From the NCBI GenBank assembly GCA_036489765.1, contig DASXFE010000096.1, forward strand, positions 62,001 to 126,000: a DNA stretch of 64,000 bases. Reading direction: 5' to 3'. The translations under genes were made by a program, and so were the position numbers. Every line of letters begins with the position of its first letter. Position 1 is the first letter of the stretch. This DNA comes from DATARH01 sp036489765 (lineage in GTDB: Bacteria > Pseudomonadota > Alphaproteobacteria > ATCC43930 > CGMCC-115725). The notes beneath the pieces are model-generated. The model did not search any database. It was not told the origin of the DNA and saw nothing but the letters and a program-made list of their open reading frames with translations. Positions 52,110-59,457 of this stretch are shown here, in pieces.

Positions 52110-53168
52110 ATGGGCAAGCGGATCGTGATCGTCGGGGCGGGGGCTGTCGGAACGTATACCGGCGCGCATATGGCGAGGGCCGGGGAGGACGTCACCTTTG
52201 TCGACTTCTGGCCGGAGAATGTCGAGGCGATCAACCGAGACGGCATCCGCATCACCCACCACCAGGGGCGCGATCCGTACACGGTCAAGTCCCGGGCGAT
52301 CCACCTGACCGAGGCGCAGAACCTGGCCAAGGAGGCGCCGGTCGACATCGCCTTTGTCTCCGTCAAATCCTACGACACCGAATGGGCGGCGCGGCTGATC
52401 AAGCAATACCTGGCGCCGGGCGGCTATATCGTTTCCTTGCAGAATTGCATGAACGAAGAGACCATCGCCGGGGTCGTCGGCTGGGGCAAGACGATGGGGT
52501 GCATCGCCAGCCACATCTCGGTCGCGCTGCACGCGCCGGGGCAGGTGCATCGCGGCGGCCTGATCGGCGGCGACCGCCACACGGTCTACCGCACCGGCGA
52601 GCCCAACGGCCGCATCACCGATCGCGCGCAGGAGGTGTGCAAGCTCGTCTCGACCGCCGACAGCGCCAAGGTTACCGACAATCTGTGGGGCGAGCGCTGG
52701 ACCAAGCTGATCCAGAACACGATGGCGAACGGCGTCTCGGCCTGCACCGGACTCAGCGGCTCGGATTGTGCGGATAATCAAGCAATCAGACATTTCCAGG
52801 CGCGGCTCGGCAGCGAGGCGATCCGGATCGGCCAGGCGCGCGGATACAAACTCGAGGAGGTCGACCACCTCCCACCCGACCTGATCGCCCGCGCCGGCGA
52901 GGGCGACGCCGAGGCGCTGAAGAAATACGACGATCACAAGGCCAGCTCGCCGCGCGGCGCCTCCGATCAGCGTCCGTCGATGGGCCAGGACATGGCCAAG
53001 GGTCGCCGCACCGAGATCGAGTTCTTGAACGGCTTCGTCGTGCGCGAGGGCAACCAGGTCGGTATCCGCGCGGCCGCCAACGAACGCCTCGTCGACATCG
53101 TCAAAAAGGTCGAGCGCGGCGAACTGAAGCAGGATCCGCGGCACATCTCGGAGCTGAGGCTGAACTGA
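52110..53168 (+). CDS. Ketopantoate reductase family protein (PanE/ApbA)
   Basis: The 352-residue NADPH reductase starts MGKRIVIVGAGAVGTYTGAH with the GxGxxG cofactor site. The C-terminal helical domain includes NLWGERWTKLIQNTMANGVS, matching the catalytic Lys and Asn region of PanE, and RRTEIEFLNGFVVREG at the end. At 352 residues it is longer than E. coli PanE (303), so another 2-keto acid may be its substrate. GAGCGAGAAACGGGAGAG precedes the ATG. Its stop overlaps the start of a tiny lipoprotein gene by 1 nt (TGATG). Confidence 0.85.
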   Translation: MGKRIVIVGAGAVGTYTGAHMARAGEDVTFVDFWPENVEAINRDGIRITHHQGRDPYTVKSRAIHLTEAQNLAKEAPVDIAFVSVKSYDTEWAARLIKQYLAPGGYIVSLQNCMNEETIAGVVGWGKTMGCIASHISVALHAPGQVHRGGLIGGDRHTVYRTGEPNGRITDRAQEVCKLVSTADSAKVTDNLWGERWTKLIQNTMANGVSACTGLSGSDCADNQAIRHFQARLGSEAIRIGQARGYKLEEVDHLPPDLIARAGEGDAEALKKYDDHKASSPRGASDQRPSMGQDMAKGRRTEIEFLNGFVVREGNQVGIRAAANERLVDIVKKVERGELKQDPRHISELRLN

Positions 53169-53317
53169 TGCTCCGGACGCTGGTTCTGCTGGCGATGCTG
53201 GGCGTCGCGGCGTGTGGCCACGACGAGAAGCCGCCTTCGGCGCCGGCTCACGATCCCGACGACCCCATCGCTGCGCCGATCACGCCGGTGCAGCAGGAGC
53301 CGCTCAAGCCGCAATAA
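53168..53317 (+). CDS. Small lipoprotein coupled to the PanE-like gene
   Basis: A 49-residue protein starts MLRTLVLLAMLGVAACGHDE with a clear lipobox, GVAAC (Cys16). The mature part is about 34 residues and rich in Pro, Asp and Ala. The ATG overlaps the previous stop by one base. It is likely anchored in the membrane, function unknown. It is one of several very small lipoproteins in this window. Confidence 0.65.
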   Translation: MLRTLVLLAMLGVAACGHDEKPPSAPAHDPDDPIAAPITPVQQEPLKPQ

Positions 53318-53318
53318 T

Positions 53319-53387
53319 ATAGGAGCGCGGGCGCGCCCCGCCCGCATCTTCGATTGCCAGGTGCGGGCGGGACGCCCGCGCTCCTAT
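53319..53387. repeat. GGGCGGGACGCCCG palindrome, family B copy 3
   Basis: ATAGGAGCGCGGGCGCGCCC and TGCGGGCGGGACGCCCGCGC plus TCCTAT are inverted arms. The right arm supplies the TAG stop codon of the leftward LigJ-like gene, and the left arm begins 2 bp after the stop of the lipoprotein gene. Confidence 0.7.
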
Positions 53388-54406
53388 GCGTTCGACTGTT
53401 TCTCGATCTGCGCCGACAGGCGGCTGTAGACGCGGCGGGCGTTGCCTTCGAAGATCTTGGCCTTGTCGGCGGCGGACAGCGGGAGCTGGTCGACGTAGCG
53501 CTTGGTGTCGTCGTAATGGTGGCCGGTTTCGGGGTCGATGCCGCGGACGGCGCCGATCATCTCCGAGGCGAAGAGGATGTTGTCGACGGGGATCACCTTG
53601 GCGAGGAGCTCCTGGCCCGGCAGGTGGTAGACGCAGGTGTCGAAGAACACGTTCTTCAGCATGATCTCAGAGAGCGTCCCCAGCTTCGCATCCTGCGCCA
53701 GGCCGCGGTAGCGGCCCCAGTGGTAGGGCACGCCGCCGCCGCCATGCGGGATGATGAACTTGATCGCCGGGAAATCCTTGAACACCGACGAGACCATGAG
53801 CTGGTTGAACCCTGCCGTGTCGCCGTTGAGGTAATGCGACCCGGTCGTATGGTGGGTCGGAGTGCACGAGGCGCTGACGTGGATCATCGCGGGGATGTCG
53901 TACTCGACCATCTTTTCGTAGATCGGATACCAGTAGCGGTCGCCGAGCGGCGGGTCCTGCCAGTGCCCGCCGGAGGGGTCGGGGTTCAGGTTGATCCCGA
54001 CCATGCCGTATTCGTTGATGCAGCGGTCGAGCTCGACGAGGCAGTTTTTCGGGCTCACCTTTGCGCTCTGCGGCAGCATCGCGACGCCGATGAAGTTCTT
54101 CGGAAACAGCGCGCAGACCCGGTGAATGAGCTCGTTGCACGCGGCCGCCCAGGCCTCGCTGGTCGAGGCGTCGCCCAGGTGGTGGCCCATGCCGGCGGCG
54201 CGCGGCGAGAAGATCGTCAGGTCGGTGCCGCGCTCGCGCTGGAGCTTGAGCTGGCCGCCGACGATCGTCTCGCGGAGCTCGTCGTCGGTAATCGCTGGTC
54301 GGGGCGGCGCTGCCCCGCCGGCCTTGTGCGCCTCGATCTGCGCGGTGCGCCACGCTTCGTGCTGCTTTGGCGAGGTGGTGTAATGGCCGTGGCAGTCGAT
54401 GATCAT
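53384..54406 (-). CDS. Amidohydrolase-superfamily hydratase, LigJ-like
   Basis: The 340-residue protein resembles 4-oxalomesaconate hydratase (LigJ) of the protocatechuate 4,5-cleavage and gallate pathways. It begins MIIDCHGHYTTSPKQHEAWR with the HxH metal pair. It contains GTDLTIFSPRAAGMGHHLG, GINLNPDPSGGHWQDPPLGD and FIIPHGGGGVPYHWGRYRG (a metal His). The C-terminal Asp/Glu region includes ILFASEMIGAVRGIDPETG. Its length is essentially that of LigJ, so this assignment is favoured. Other ACMSD-type decarboxylases are alternatives. No other ring-cleavage genes are visible nearby. Confidence 0.78.
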   Translation of the reverse strand: MIIDCHGHYTTSPKQHEAWRTAQIEAHKAGGAAPPRPAITDDELRETIVGGQLKLQRERGTDLTIFSPRAAGMGHHLGDASTSEAWAAACNELIHRVCALFPKNFIGVAMLPQSAKVSPKNCLVELDRCINEYGMVGINLNPDPSGGHWQDPPLGDRYWYPIYEKMVEYDIPAMIHVSASCTPTHHTTGSHYLNGDTAGFNQLMVSSVFKDFPAIKFIIPHGGGGVPYHWGRYRGLAQDAKLGTLSEIMLKNVFFDTCVYHLPGQELLAKVIPVDNILFASEMIGAVRGIDPETGHHYDDTKRYVDQLPLSAADKAKIFEGNARRVYSRLSAQIEKQSNA

Positions 54407-54426
54407 GACGAGCCTTTCTTCAACGG

Positions 54427-54522
54427 GTCGTTGCGAGGAGCCGGAGGCGACGCGGCAATCCCGGGTGGGAGGAGTCCCCTAGTGCACGAGGTTGCTTCGT
54501 CGCGGGGCTCCCCGCAATGACG
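54427..54522. repeat. GCGAGGAGC palindrome, family F copy 2
   Basis: GTCGTTGCGAGGAGCCGGAG and GGGGCTCCCCGCAATGACGG are inverted arms around GCGACGCGGCAATCCC and GGTTGCTTCGTCGC. It is a relative of the element at 47654. Confidence 0.6.
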
Positions 54523-54532
54523 GTGACCCGGA

Positions 54533-54712
54533 CTAATCGCGGTTCTGGTCGTGGGTGCCCGGGCCCAGCGCGCCGGTGTCTCGGGCGCCGTTGTATTGAT
54601 AGCTGGACTGGCTCGGCGACGATGAGGATGACGACCCGAAGAGATTGCCGCCGCACGCCGCGAGCTATAACGCCGCGGCGACCGCCAGCGCCAAACCACC
54701 TAATCTGCGCAT
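54533..54712 (-). pseudogene. Small lipoprotein gene with an amber codon in its signal peptide
   Basis: From ATG 54712 the frame reads MRRLGGLALAVAAAL, then TAG, then LAACGGNLFGSSSSSSPSQS and SYQYNGARDTGALGPGTHDQNRD. With the stop ignored this is a textbook lipoprotein: a charged start, hydrophobic core and lipobox LAACG. The nonsense codon falls two residues before the lipobox. It is likely a recent pseudogene; tRNA suppression or an assembly error are alternatives. Confidence 0.7.
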
Positions 54713-54733
54713 AGTCTCATTCCCCCAAAGAGT

Positions 54734-55246
54734 TTACTCGACGAGCAGTTTTACGATCGCGTCGAAATGATCATCCGCGAGTTGCTGCAATTCTTCGTCC
54801 GTCCGGTCCTGCACCGGATGCGGAACAAAGACCAAGGCCGGGTCGGTGCCGAGCGATTTCGCCTGCGCCTCCGCCCCCTGGATGAACTCCACCGTCGCTA
54901 CGCCTACCGTCGGAATGCCACGCGCCTCGAGGTCCGCCATGTCATGCGTACAGCACGAAATGCAGGACCCTCAGTCGCTCAGTCCTTCGATGACGACATC
55001 GACCTCGGTCGCGATCTGCTGCGACAGCGCGATCGGGGCAGGGCGGGTATTGGTCGGCTTGGCATAGTGCCGGAAGGCGATGCCGCGCTCGCCGAGCCGT
55101 TCGCCGAGCCGCTTCAGGAACACGTCGCCGCGCGCCTTGGCGATGTCGAGAATGCCGACGGTGAGCCCGTCGAGCTTTTGCGGTCGCGCCAGACGTGGTC
55201 GCCGCGTCGGTGTTCGCTCGGATGTGGGATCGAGAAGGACGGTCAT
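54734..55246 (-). CDS. UGSC-family selenoprotein (in-frame TGA read as selenocysteine)
   Basis: The complete 170-codon frame has an in-frame TGA at codon 92 (54971-54973). On both sides it matches the UGSC family: TVGILDIAKARGDVFLKRLG and ATEVDVVIEGLSD precede it, and GSCISCCTHDMADLEARG and IPTVGVATVEF follow. The resulting motif is U-G-S-C, with Cys95, Cys98 and Cys99 nearby. The name of the family comes from this motif, and Cys replaces U in some members. GGGAGGTGA precedes the ATG (MTVLLDPTSERTPTRRPRLA). A possible SECIS hairpin follows the TGA. The start overlaps the stop of the thioredoxin-domain gene by 4 nt (ATGA), so the two are coupled. The function is unknown but a thiol/selenol redox role is likely. 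It requires SelA/SelB/SelC/SelD elsewhere in the genome. Confidence 0.85.
54931..54973 (-). promoter_or_regulatory. Candidate bacterial SECIS element
   Basis: Directly after the TGA, GGUCC (+2 to +6) can pair with GGACC (+36 to +40). Within it CGU (+14 to +16) pairs with ACG (+22 to +24) around the five-base loop GCUGU. The apical loop sits 17-21 nt downstream of the UGA, within the range known for bacterial SECIS elements, and contains a GU. The pairing is short, so this is a prediction that needs folding or comparative support. Confidence 0.5.
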
Positions 55247-56682
55247 AGTTTCACCTCCCTTGTTACGGGTGTGCTTCCTCGGGGGCCGCTGGAGGACCAG
55301 CCGCCGATGATGCCGCTGAACATCCCGGCGTCGCCGCCGGCGCGGACGAGCATCAGGCCGCCGGGGCGGAATTTGGGGACCATCGTGCCGGCGCGGTCGG
55401 GGGACCCGCCTTCGTCGATGCCCTTGGCGCCGCGGGCGAGGTCTTCTCCTGGGATTTCGGTGAGCCTGTAGAGCTCTTCGTAGAGCCGCGCCTTGGTCCA
55501 GCCGGCCTCGCGGAAGGTACGGTGATGCTCGGGGCTGATGACGATGAGGGCGTCGGCCGAGGGGGCGCTTTTGACGTTGAAGAGCACCTTCAGCGACTCG
55601 GCGAAGCTGCGGGCGAGGCTCTCCGGGGTGCGCGATTTCTGGTCGACGACGCCTTGCAGGCCGAACCCGGCGAAGACGGTCACGGCGGATTTCCCCGGCG
55701 CAATGCCCTTTTCGACCGAAAGCGGCTCCCAGGACGAGCCTTCCTCGTCCTCGGCAAAGCAATAGGTCCATTTGCCGGGGTTGCCGAGGGTCGCGCGGTC
55801 GACCTCCTGCGGGCGGCCGCCGCCGATGTTGCGGATGACGAGCTGCAGGGCGCGGCCGATCGATCCATTGGCGCGGTTGCCTTGCCCCAGCGCGTTGCCC
55901 TTGGCGTTCATCCCGATCTGGCGGCGGATCGGGCCGTTCACGACGACGACCGGGCCGACGAACATCGTCGTCGCAAGAACGCCGTGCATCGCGAATTTCT
56001 CGTCGAGCACCGCCTCGACCGCGGCGATGACGACCGGCAGCATCTCGGGCTTGCACCCGGCCATCACGGCGTTGATCGCGATCTTTTCGACGGTCGCCGG
56101 CGCAAGCTCGGGTGGGACGATGCCGATCACCTGCTGCGGGTCGCGGCTCGTGCCGTCGAGCATCTTGAGGACGCGCTCCTCGGTCGGCGGCACCAGCGGC
56201 AGCCCGTCCGACCAGCCGCGGCCAACCATCGCCTCGTATTCGTCCTCGTCGCCGCCGATCTCGATGCGGCGCGACCTGAGACCCGTCTCGTTGAAGCGGA
56301 TCTTCAGCCGCTCGATGATGCCGGGCTCGATATTCTTGGCGCCACAGCCGGGCCGCTGCTGCGGCAGGCCGGCGCCGAGCCCGGCGATGCCCGCGACCCG
56401 CTCCCATTCGGCGCGATCCCAGCCGTAGGTGCGGTCGGCCTCGGCGCCGCCGGAGCGGCGAATGAGGGTCGGCACGACCTCGATCCTGAGGCTGTGCGAC
56501 ACGTCGAGACGGGTGTCGTCGACGCGGTCGGGGATGGTTTCGGGAAAGGTCGGATCGTCCTGGGTGAAGACGGTCAGCTTGCCGCGCTTTGCGAGCTCGG
56601 CGAGCACCGGCGCCGTCAGCTCACAGGTCGGGCAATCGCGCTTGACGACGGCGACAAGGCCGTCACTCGGCAGGTCGGTCAT
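55243..56682 (-). CDS. Thioredoxin-domain protein fused to a domain of unknown function, partner of the UGSC selenoprotein
   Basis: This 479-residue protein has two parts. Residues 1-100 form a thioredoxin-like domain with the redox motif CPTC (Cys17/Cys20) in VAVVKRDCPTCELTAPVLAE and a cis-Pro-like segment VVPTLIRRSGG. The remainder (about 110-479) has the conserved pieces GWSDGLPLVPPTEERVLKML, INAVMAGCKPEMLPVVIAAV and VVVNGPIRRQIGMNAKGNAL. I know this second domain only as an uncharacterised family. GCGAKN and GCKPE keep single cysteines. The ATG at 56682 begins MTDLPSDG; the longer in-frame start lies in repeat sequence. The stop overlaps the UGSC start, so they probably work together. Confidence 0.8.
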   Translation of the reverse strand: MTDLPSDGLVAVVKRDCPTCELTAPVLAELAKRGKLTVFTQDDPTFPETIPDRVDDTRLDVSHSLRIEVVPTLIRRSGGAEADRTYGWDRAEWERVAGIAGLGAGLPQQRPGCGAKNIEPGIIERLKIRFNETGLRSRRIEIGGDEDEYEAMVGRGWSDGLPLVPPTEERVLKMLDGTSRDPQQVIGIVPPELAPATVEKIAINAVMAGCKPEMLPVVIAAVEAVLDEKFAMHGVLATTMFVGPVVVVNGPIRRQIGMNAKGNALGQGNRANGSIGRALQLVIRNIGGGRPQEVDRATLGNPGKWTYCFAEDEEGSSWEPLSVEKGIAPGKSAVTVFAGFGLQGVVDQKSRTPESLARSFAESLKVLFNVKSAPSADALIVISPEHHRTFREAGWTKARLYEELYRLTEIPGEDLARGAKGIDEGGSPDRAGTMVPKFRPGGLMLVRAGGDAGMFSGIIGGWSSSGPRGSTPVTREVKL

Positions 56683-56691
56683 GGGTTTGGG

Positions 56692-56829
56692 TTTACCACG
56701 AAGCCGCGAAGGGCACGAAGCGAAGGTTTTGGCTTTTACCGCGGAGGTCGCGGTGGAACGCAAAGGGGGCTGCACCGCGGCGCAGCCGCAACAAGTTCGC
56801 CTCTGCGTCCTCCTCGAGAAAAATTCACG
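56692..56829. repeat. Nested palindromic intergenic repeat, family A copy 7
   Basis: GGTTTACCACGAAGCCGCGA and TTTACCGCGGAGGTCGCGG are repeat-type segments; GCTGCACCGCGGCGCAGC forms an inner hairpin and CCTCTGCGTCCTCCTCGAG ends the element. It occupies the gap between gamma-glutamyltransferase and the thioredoxin-domain gene. A short related fragment, TTTTCACCGCAGAGG, lies at 58497. Confidence 0.6.
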
Positions 56830-58434
56830 TCACCACGCGAGGGCCCAGCCGTCGCGACGGGGGTCTGAGCCGGCATAGAGGGTGCCGGCTGCGTCGCGGC
56901 GGATGATCTCGATACTGCAGGGGCCTTCGAGGTCGCCGACGGTGTCGACCGGATGGCCGCGCTGGCCGAGGTCGCGGCGGGTGGCGTCGGAGAATCGGCG
57001 CTCGATCGTCAAGACGTCGGGGCCGTCATGCGGGTAGTTGGCGTATTGGCCGGCGAGGTTCATCGTCCAGCGCGGGGTCTCAGCCGCCTGCTGGGGGTCG
57101 AGGCCGAGATCGATCATCGCGGTCAGCACCTGGAAATTGACCTGTACCTGGTTGTCGGCGCCTGGCGTGCCGAAGACGCTCCACAGCTTGCCGTCCTTGA
57201 GCACCAGCGGCGGGTTCATCGTCTGGCGGACTCGCCGGCCGGGGCGGAGGTAATTCGGGTGCCCGGGGTCGAGGTGCCAATACGCCATGCGGTTGTTAAG
57301 GAGGATGCCGGTGTCGCCGGCGGTCACCCCCGACCCCCAGGCGCTGTTGATGCTCTGGATGCCGCTGACCGCGTTGCCGTCGCCATCGGCGGTGCAGAAA
57401 TAGGTCGTGTTGCCGGCGGCGTCGGCGATCGGGCGGAGCGGCGCGGCATGGCGCGGGTCGATGCGGGCGGCGAGGCGGGCGCAATACTCGGCCGACAGGA
57501 TTTCATCGAGCGGCGCGGTCAAGGTGCGTGGATCGGACCCCCAGCGCTCGCGGTCGGCAAAGGCGAGCTTCCGCGCCTCGACCATCGTGTGAACGAGATC
57601 GGGCGACCCGAGACCCATGGCCGCGAGATCGAAATTCTCGGCGATCTTGAGTTCCTGGAGCAGGACGAAGCCGGTCGAATTAGGCGGCGCTTCGAGCACG
57701 GTGTAGCCGCGGTAGTCGATGCCGATCGGGGCCTGTTCCTCGGCCTCGAACTCCGCGAGGTCGGCCTCGGTGACCAGCACGCCGGCCTCGGCGCAGCCTT
57801 GCGCGAGGCGGCGGGCGAGGGGGCCGCGGTAAAGGCATCCGGCGCCCTCCGCGGCGATCTCCTCGAGGGTGCGCGCGAGGTCGGGCTGTGCGATCGTGGT
57901 GCCGACGGAGGCGCCGCCTTTCAGGAACACGGCGCCGCTGCGCCTGTCGGCGCGCAGGATCGCGGCGTTGTCGAGCGCGAAATGCCGATAATGCGGCGTC
58001 GCGCCGTAGCCGTCGCGGGCCTGGGCGATCGCCTCGGCGAAAAGGTCGCGCCACGGCAGGCGCCCCTGTGCTCGGTGCATCATGCCGAGCCCCGCGAGCA
58101 TCCCCGGGACCGAAGCCGATAGCGGCCCGGTGCGCGGGATGCCGCCGGCGTATCGGTCCGGGGTCGCGACCTTCGGCGCGGGGCCGGTGCCGTTGTAGAC
58201 GGTCGCCCGGCCGGTCTTTGCGTCGAAGACGTGATAGAACCCGTCGCCGCCGAGCCCCGACATCATCGGCTCGACGACGGCCAGGCTCGCCGCCGTCGCC
58301 ACCGCCGCGTCGACCGCATTTCCGCCCGCCCGGAGCGCCAGCAGCCCCGCCTGCGCCGCGAGTGGATGGTTCGCCGCCACCGCCCCCCGCCGTCCGATGA
58401 TCAGGGCTCTGTAGGTGCGCGGGGACTGGTTCAT
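56830..58434 (-). CDS. ggt: Gamma-glutamyltransferase
   Basis: The 534-residue Ntn hydrolase cleaves or transfers the gamma-glutamyl group of glutathione and related compounds. It contains AVAANHPLAAQAGLLALRAG, VEPMMSGLGGDGFYHVFD and the autocleavage site GNTTYFC, with the catalytic Thr at about residue 343. GVTAGDTGILLNNRMAYWHL and GTPGADNQVQVNFQVL are the beta-subunit signatures. No signal peptide is seen, so it may be a cytosolic member. ATG 58434 starts MNQSPRTYRALIIG. It lies upstream of the thioredoxin/UGSC pair in the same direction, separated by a repeat. Confidence 0.9.
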   Translation of the reverse strand: MNQSPRTYRALIIGRRGAVAANHPLAAQAGLLALRAGGNAVDAAVATAASLAVVEPMMSGLGGDGFYHVFDAKTGRATVYNGTGPAPKVATPDRYAGGIPRTGPLSASVPGMLAGLGMMHRAQGRLPWRDLFAEAIAQARDGYGATPHYRHFALDNAAILRADRRSGAVFLKGGASVGTTIAQPDLARTLEEIAAEGAGCLYRGPLARRLAQGCAEAGVLVTEADLAEFEAEEQAPIGIDYRGYTVLEAPPNSTGFVLLQELKIAENFDLAAMGLGSPDLVHTMVEARKLAFADRERWGSDPRTLTAPLDEILSAEYCARLAARIDPRHAAPLRPIADAAGNTTYFCTADGDGNAVSGIQSINSAWGSGVTAGDTGILLNNRMAYWHLDPGHPNYLRPGRRVRQTMNPPLVLKDGKLWSVFGTPGADNQVQVNFQVLTAMIDLGLDPQQAAETPRWTMNLAGQYANYPHDGPDVLTIERRFSDATRRDLGQRGHPVDTVGDLEGPCSIEIIRRDAAGTLYAGSDPRRDGWALAW

Positions 58435-58550
58435 GGCTGGCGGCTCTCGATGGCGGAAGGAAACTGTAGAGGCGGCGTGCAGCGCCGACCAAATTCTTTT
58501 CACCGCAGAGGCTGGGATCTTATGCTCCGCGCCACGCAAGGAGTGTCGGC

Positions 58551-59045
58551 ATGGGCAAGGTGCTGTCGGACGGGCAGATCGCGCAGGATGAGCGCGACGG
58601 CTTCGTCTGTCCCGTCGAGGCGTTCAGCCGCGAGGCGGCGCCGGGGTTTCGCGATGCGCAATTCGATCAGTCCGACAACATGCCGTCGCGCGGGCAGACG
58701 CTGACCCCCGATTTCGACCGCTCGAACAGCGTCTCCATGGCGCTGAAGGCGGGGCAGATGTCGCTTCATCACACGCATTTGATCCACCGATCCGGCCCGA
58801 ACCTGTCGAATGACCAGCGGATCGGGTTCGGTATCAGCTATATTCCGGCCTCGGCGACCTGCCGGCCGAGCGCAAGGCAATCGGCGATGCTGGTGCGCGG
58901 AATCGACCGCTACGGGCATTTCGACGACGAGCGCCGGCCGACGGCCGATTTCGGGCCCGATGAGCGCGCCTATCACAAGGCCGCGGTCGCCCGCTTCCGG
59001 GTCCAGAACGCGGAGCAATTCGCGCAATACGAGGTGGCGACATGA
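58551..59045 (+). pseudogene. Phytanoyl-CoA dioxygenase (PhyH) family gene with an internal deletion
   Basis: The reading frame is open (164 codons) but only the two ends of a PhyH-type Fe(II)/2-oxoglutarate dioxygenase are present. The N-terminus is MGKVLSDGQIAQDERDGFVC...EAAPGFRD. The C-terminal part has NMPSRGQTLTPDFDRSNSVS, KAGQMSLHHTHLIHRSGPNL and GFGISYIPASATCRPSARQS. About 100 residues between them, including the H-x-D iron motif, are missing. The retained His is the distal iron ligand. The protein cannot bind iron normally, so it is probably non-functional as an oxygenase. Confidence 0.7.
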
Positions 59046-59305
59046 GGGCCAACCTTATCCTGCTCGTACCGGTCGTCTGCTTTGTTGTCGGTGCGTCGGC
59101 CGACCCCGCCGCGGCGCAGACCGCGCCTTATTATCCCAACCCGTACTCGCAGCCTGCTGCGCCCTCCTATCCGCAACCGGCCGGGAGCCCGACGGCCCCT
59201 GCGCCCCAGCCCGCTCCCCAGGACGATATCGACTGGGGCCCGGCGCGCTACCACCCGCACGACTACCCCGGGCCGGCGCTGCGCGGCGGCAACGGCGGAG
59301 GCTGA
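59042..59305 (+). CDS. Small exported proline-rich protein
   Basis: The 87-residue protein overlaps the PhyH-like frame by 4 nt (ATGA). It starts MRANLILLVPVVCFVVGASA, a likely signal peptide cleaved after AAA (about residue 25). The mature part is rich in Pro, Tyr, Ala and Gln (YYPNPYSQPAAPSYPQPAG). No known family is recognised. It is the first of three overlapping tiny exported proteins before a Nudix gene. Confidence 0.6.
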   Translation: MRANLILLVPVVCFVVGASADPAAAQTAPYYPNPYSQPAAPSYPQPAGSPTAPAPQPAPQDDIDWGPARYHPHDYPGPALRGGNGGG

Positions 59306-59307
59306 CG

Positions 59308-59457
59308 GTGCGGGTCTCACGCGTCGCCCTAATGCTCGGCGCCTGGCTGGCGGTCGCCGGCTGCGCCGCGCCCGTCGCGACCCCGGTCCATTCCGACCGG
59401 AACGGGCCGGTCCATGGCGAGCCCGGCGGCGGCGGTGGCGGCGGGGGCTCGATGTGA
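59308..59457 (+). CDS. Very small lipoprotein 1 (49 residues)
   Basis: GTG 59308 opens VRVSRVALMLGAWLAVAGCA, a signal peptide with lipobox AVAGC. The mature peptide is about 30 residues and ends in a glycine run. It begins 2 nt after the preceding stop, and its own stop overlaps the next start. No ribosome site is evident, so translation may depend on coupling. Confidence 0.5.
   Translation: MRVSRVALMLGAWLAVAGCAAPVATPVHSDRNGPVHGEPGGGGGGGGSM

Noticed and set aside
51825..53144. A long N-terminal extension of the leftward MFS gene at 50553-51824
   Set aside because: It is antisense to the PanE-like gene and would place some 440 residues of no known domain before a complete 12-TM protein.
54971..54973. 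Considering the TGA as a real stop that makes a pseudogene
   Set aside because: The sequence on both sides is collinear with the UGSC family, the TGA lies exactly at the U of the motif, the ribosome site and overlap are intact, and no other lesion is seen.
54971..56407. A 478-codon open frame on the minus strand overlapping the thioredoxin-domain gene
   Set aside because: Most of it is an out-of-frame reading of the thioredoxin-domain gene; only its last 92 codons are real and belong to the UGSC gene.
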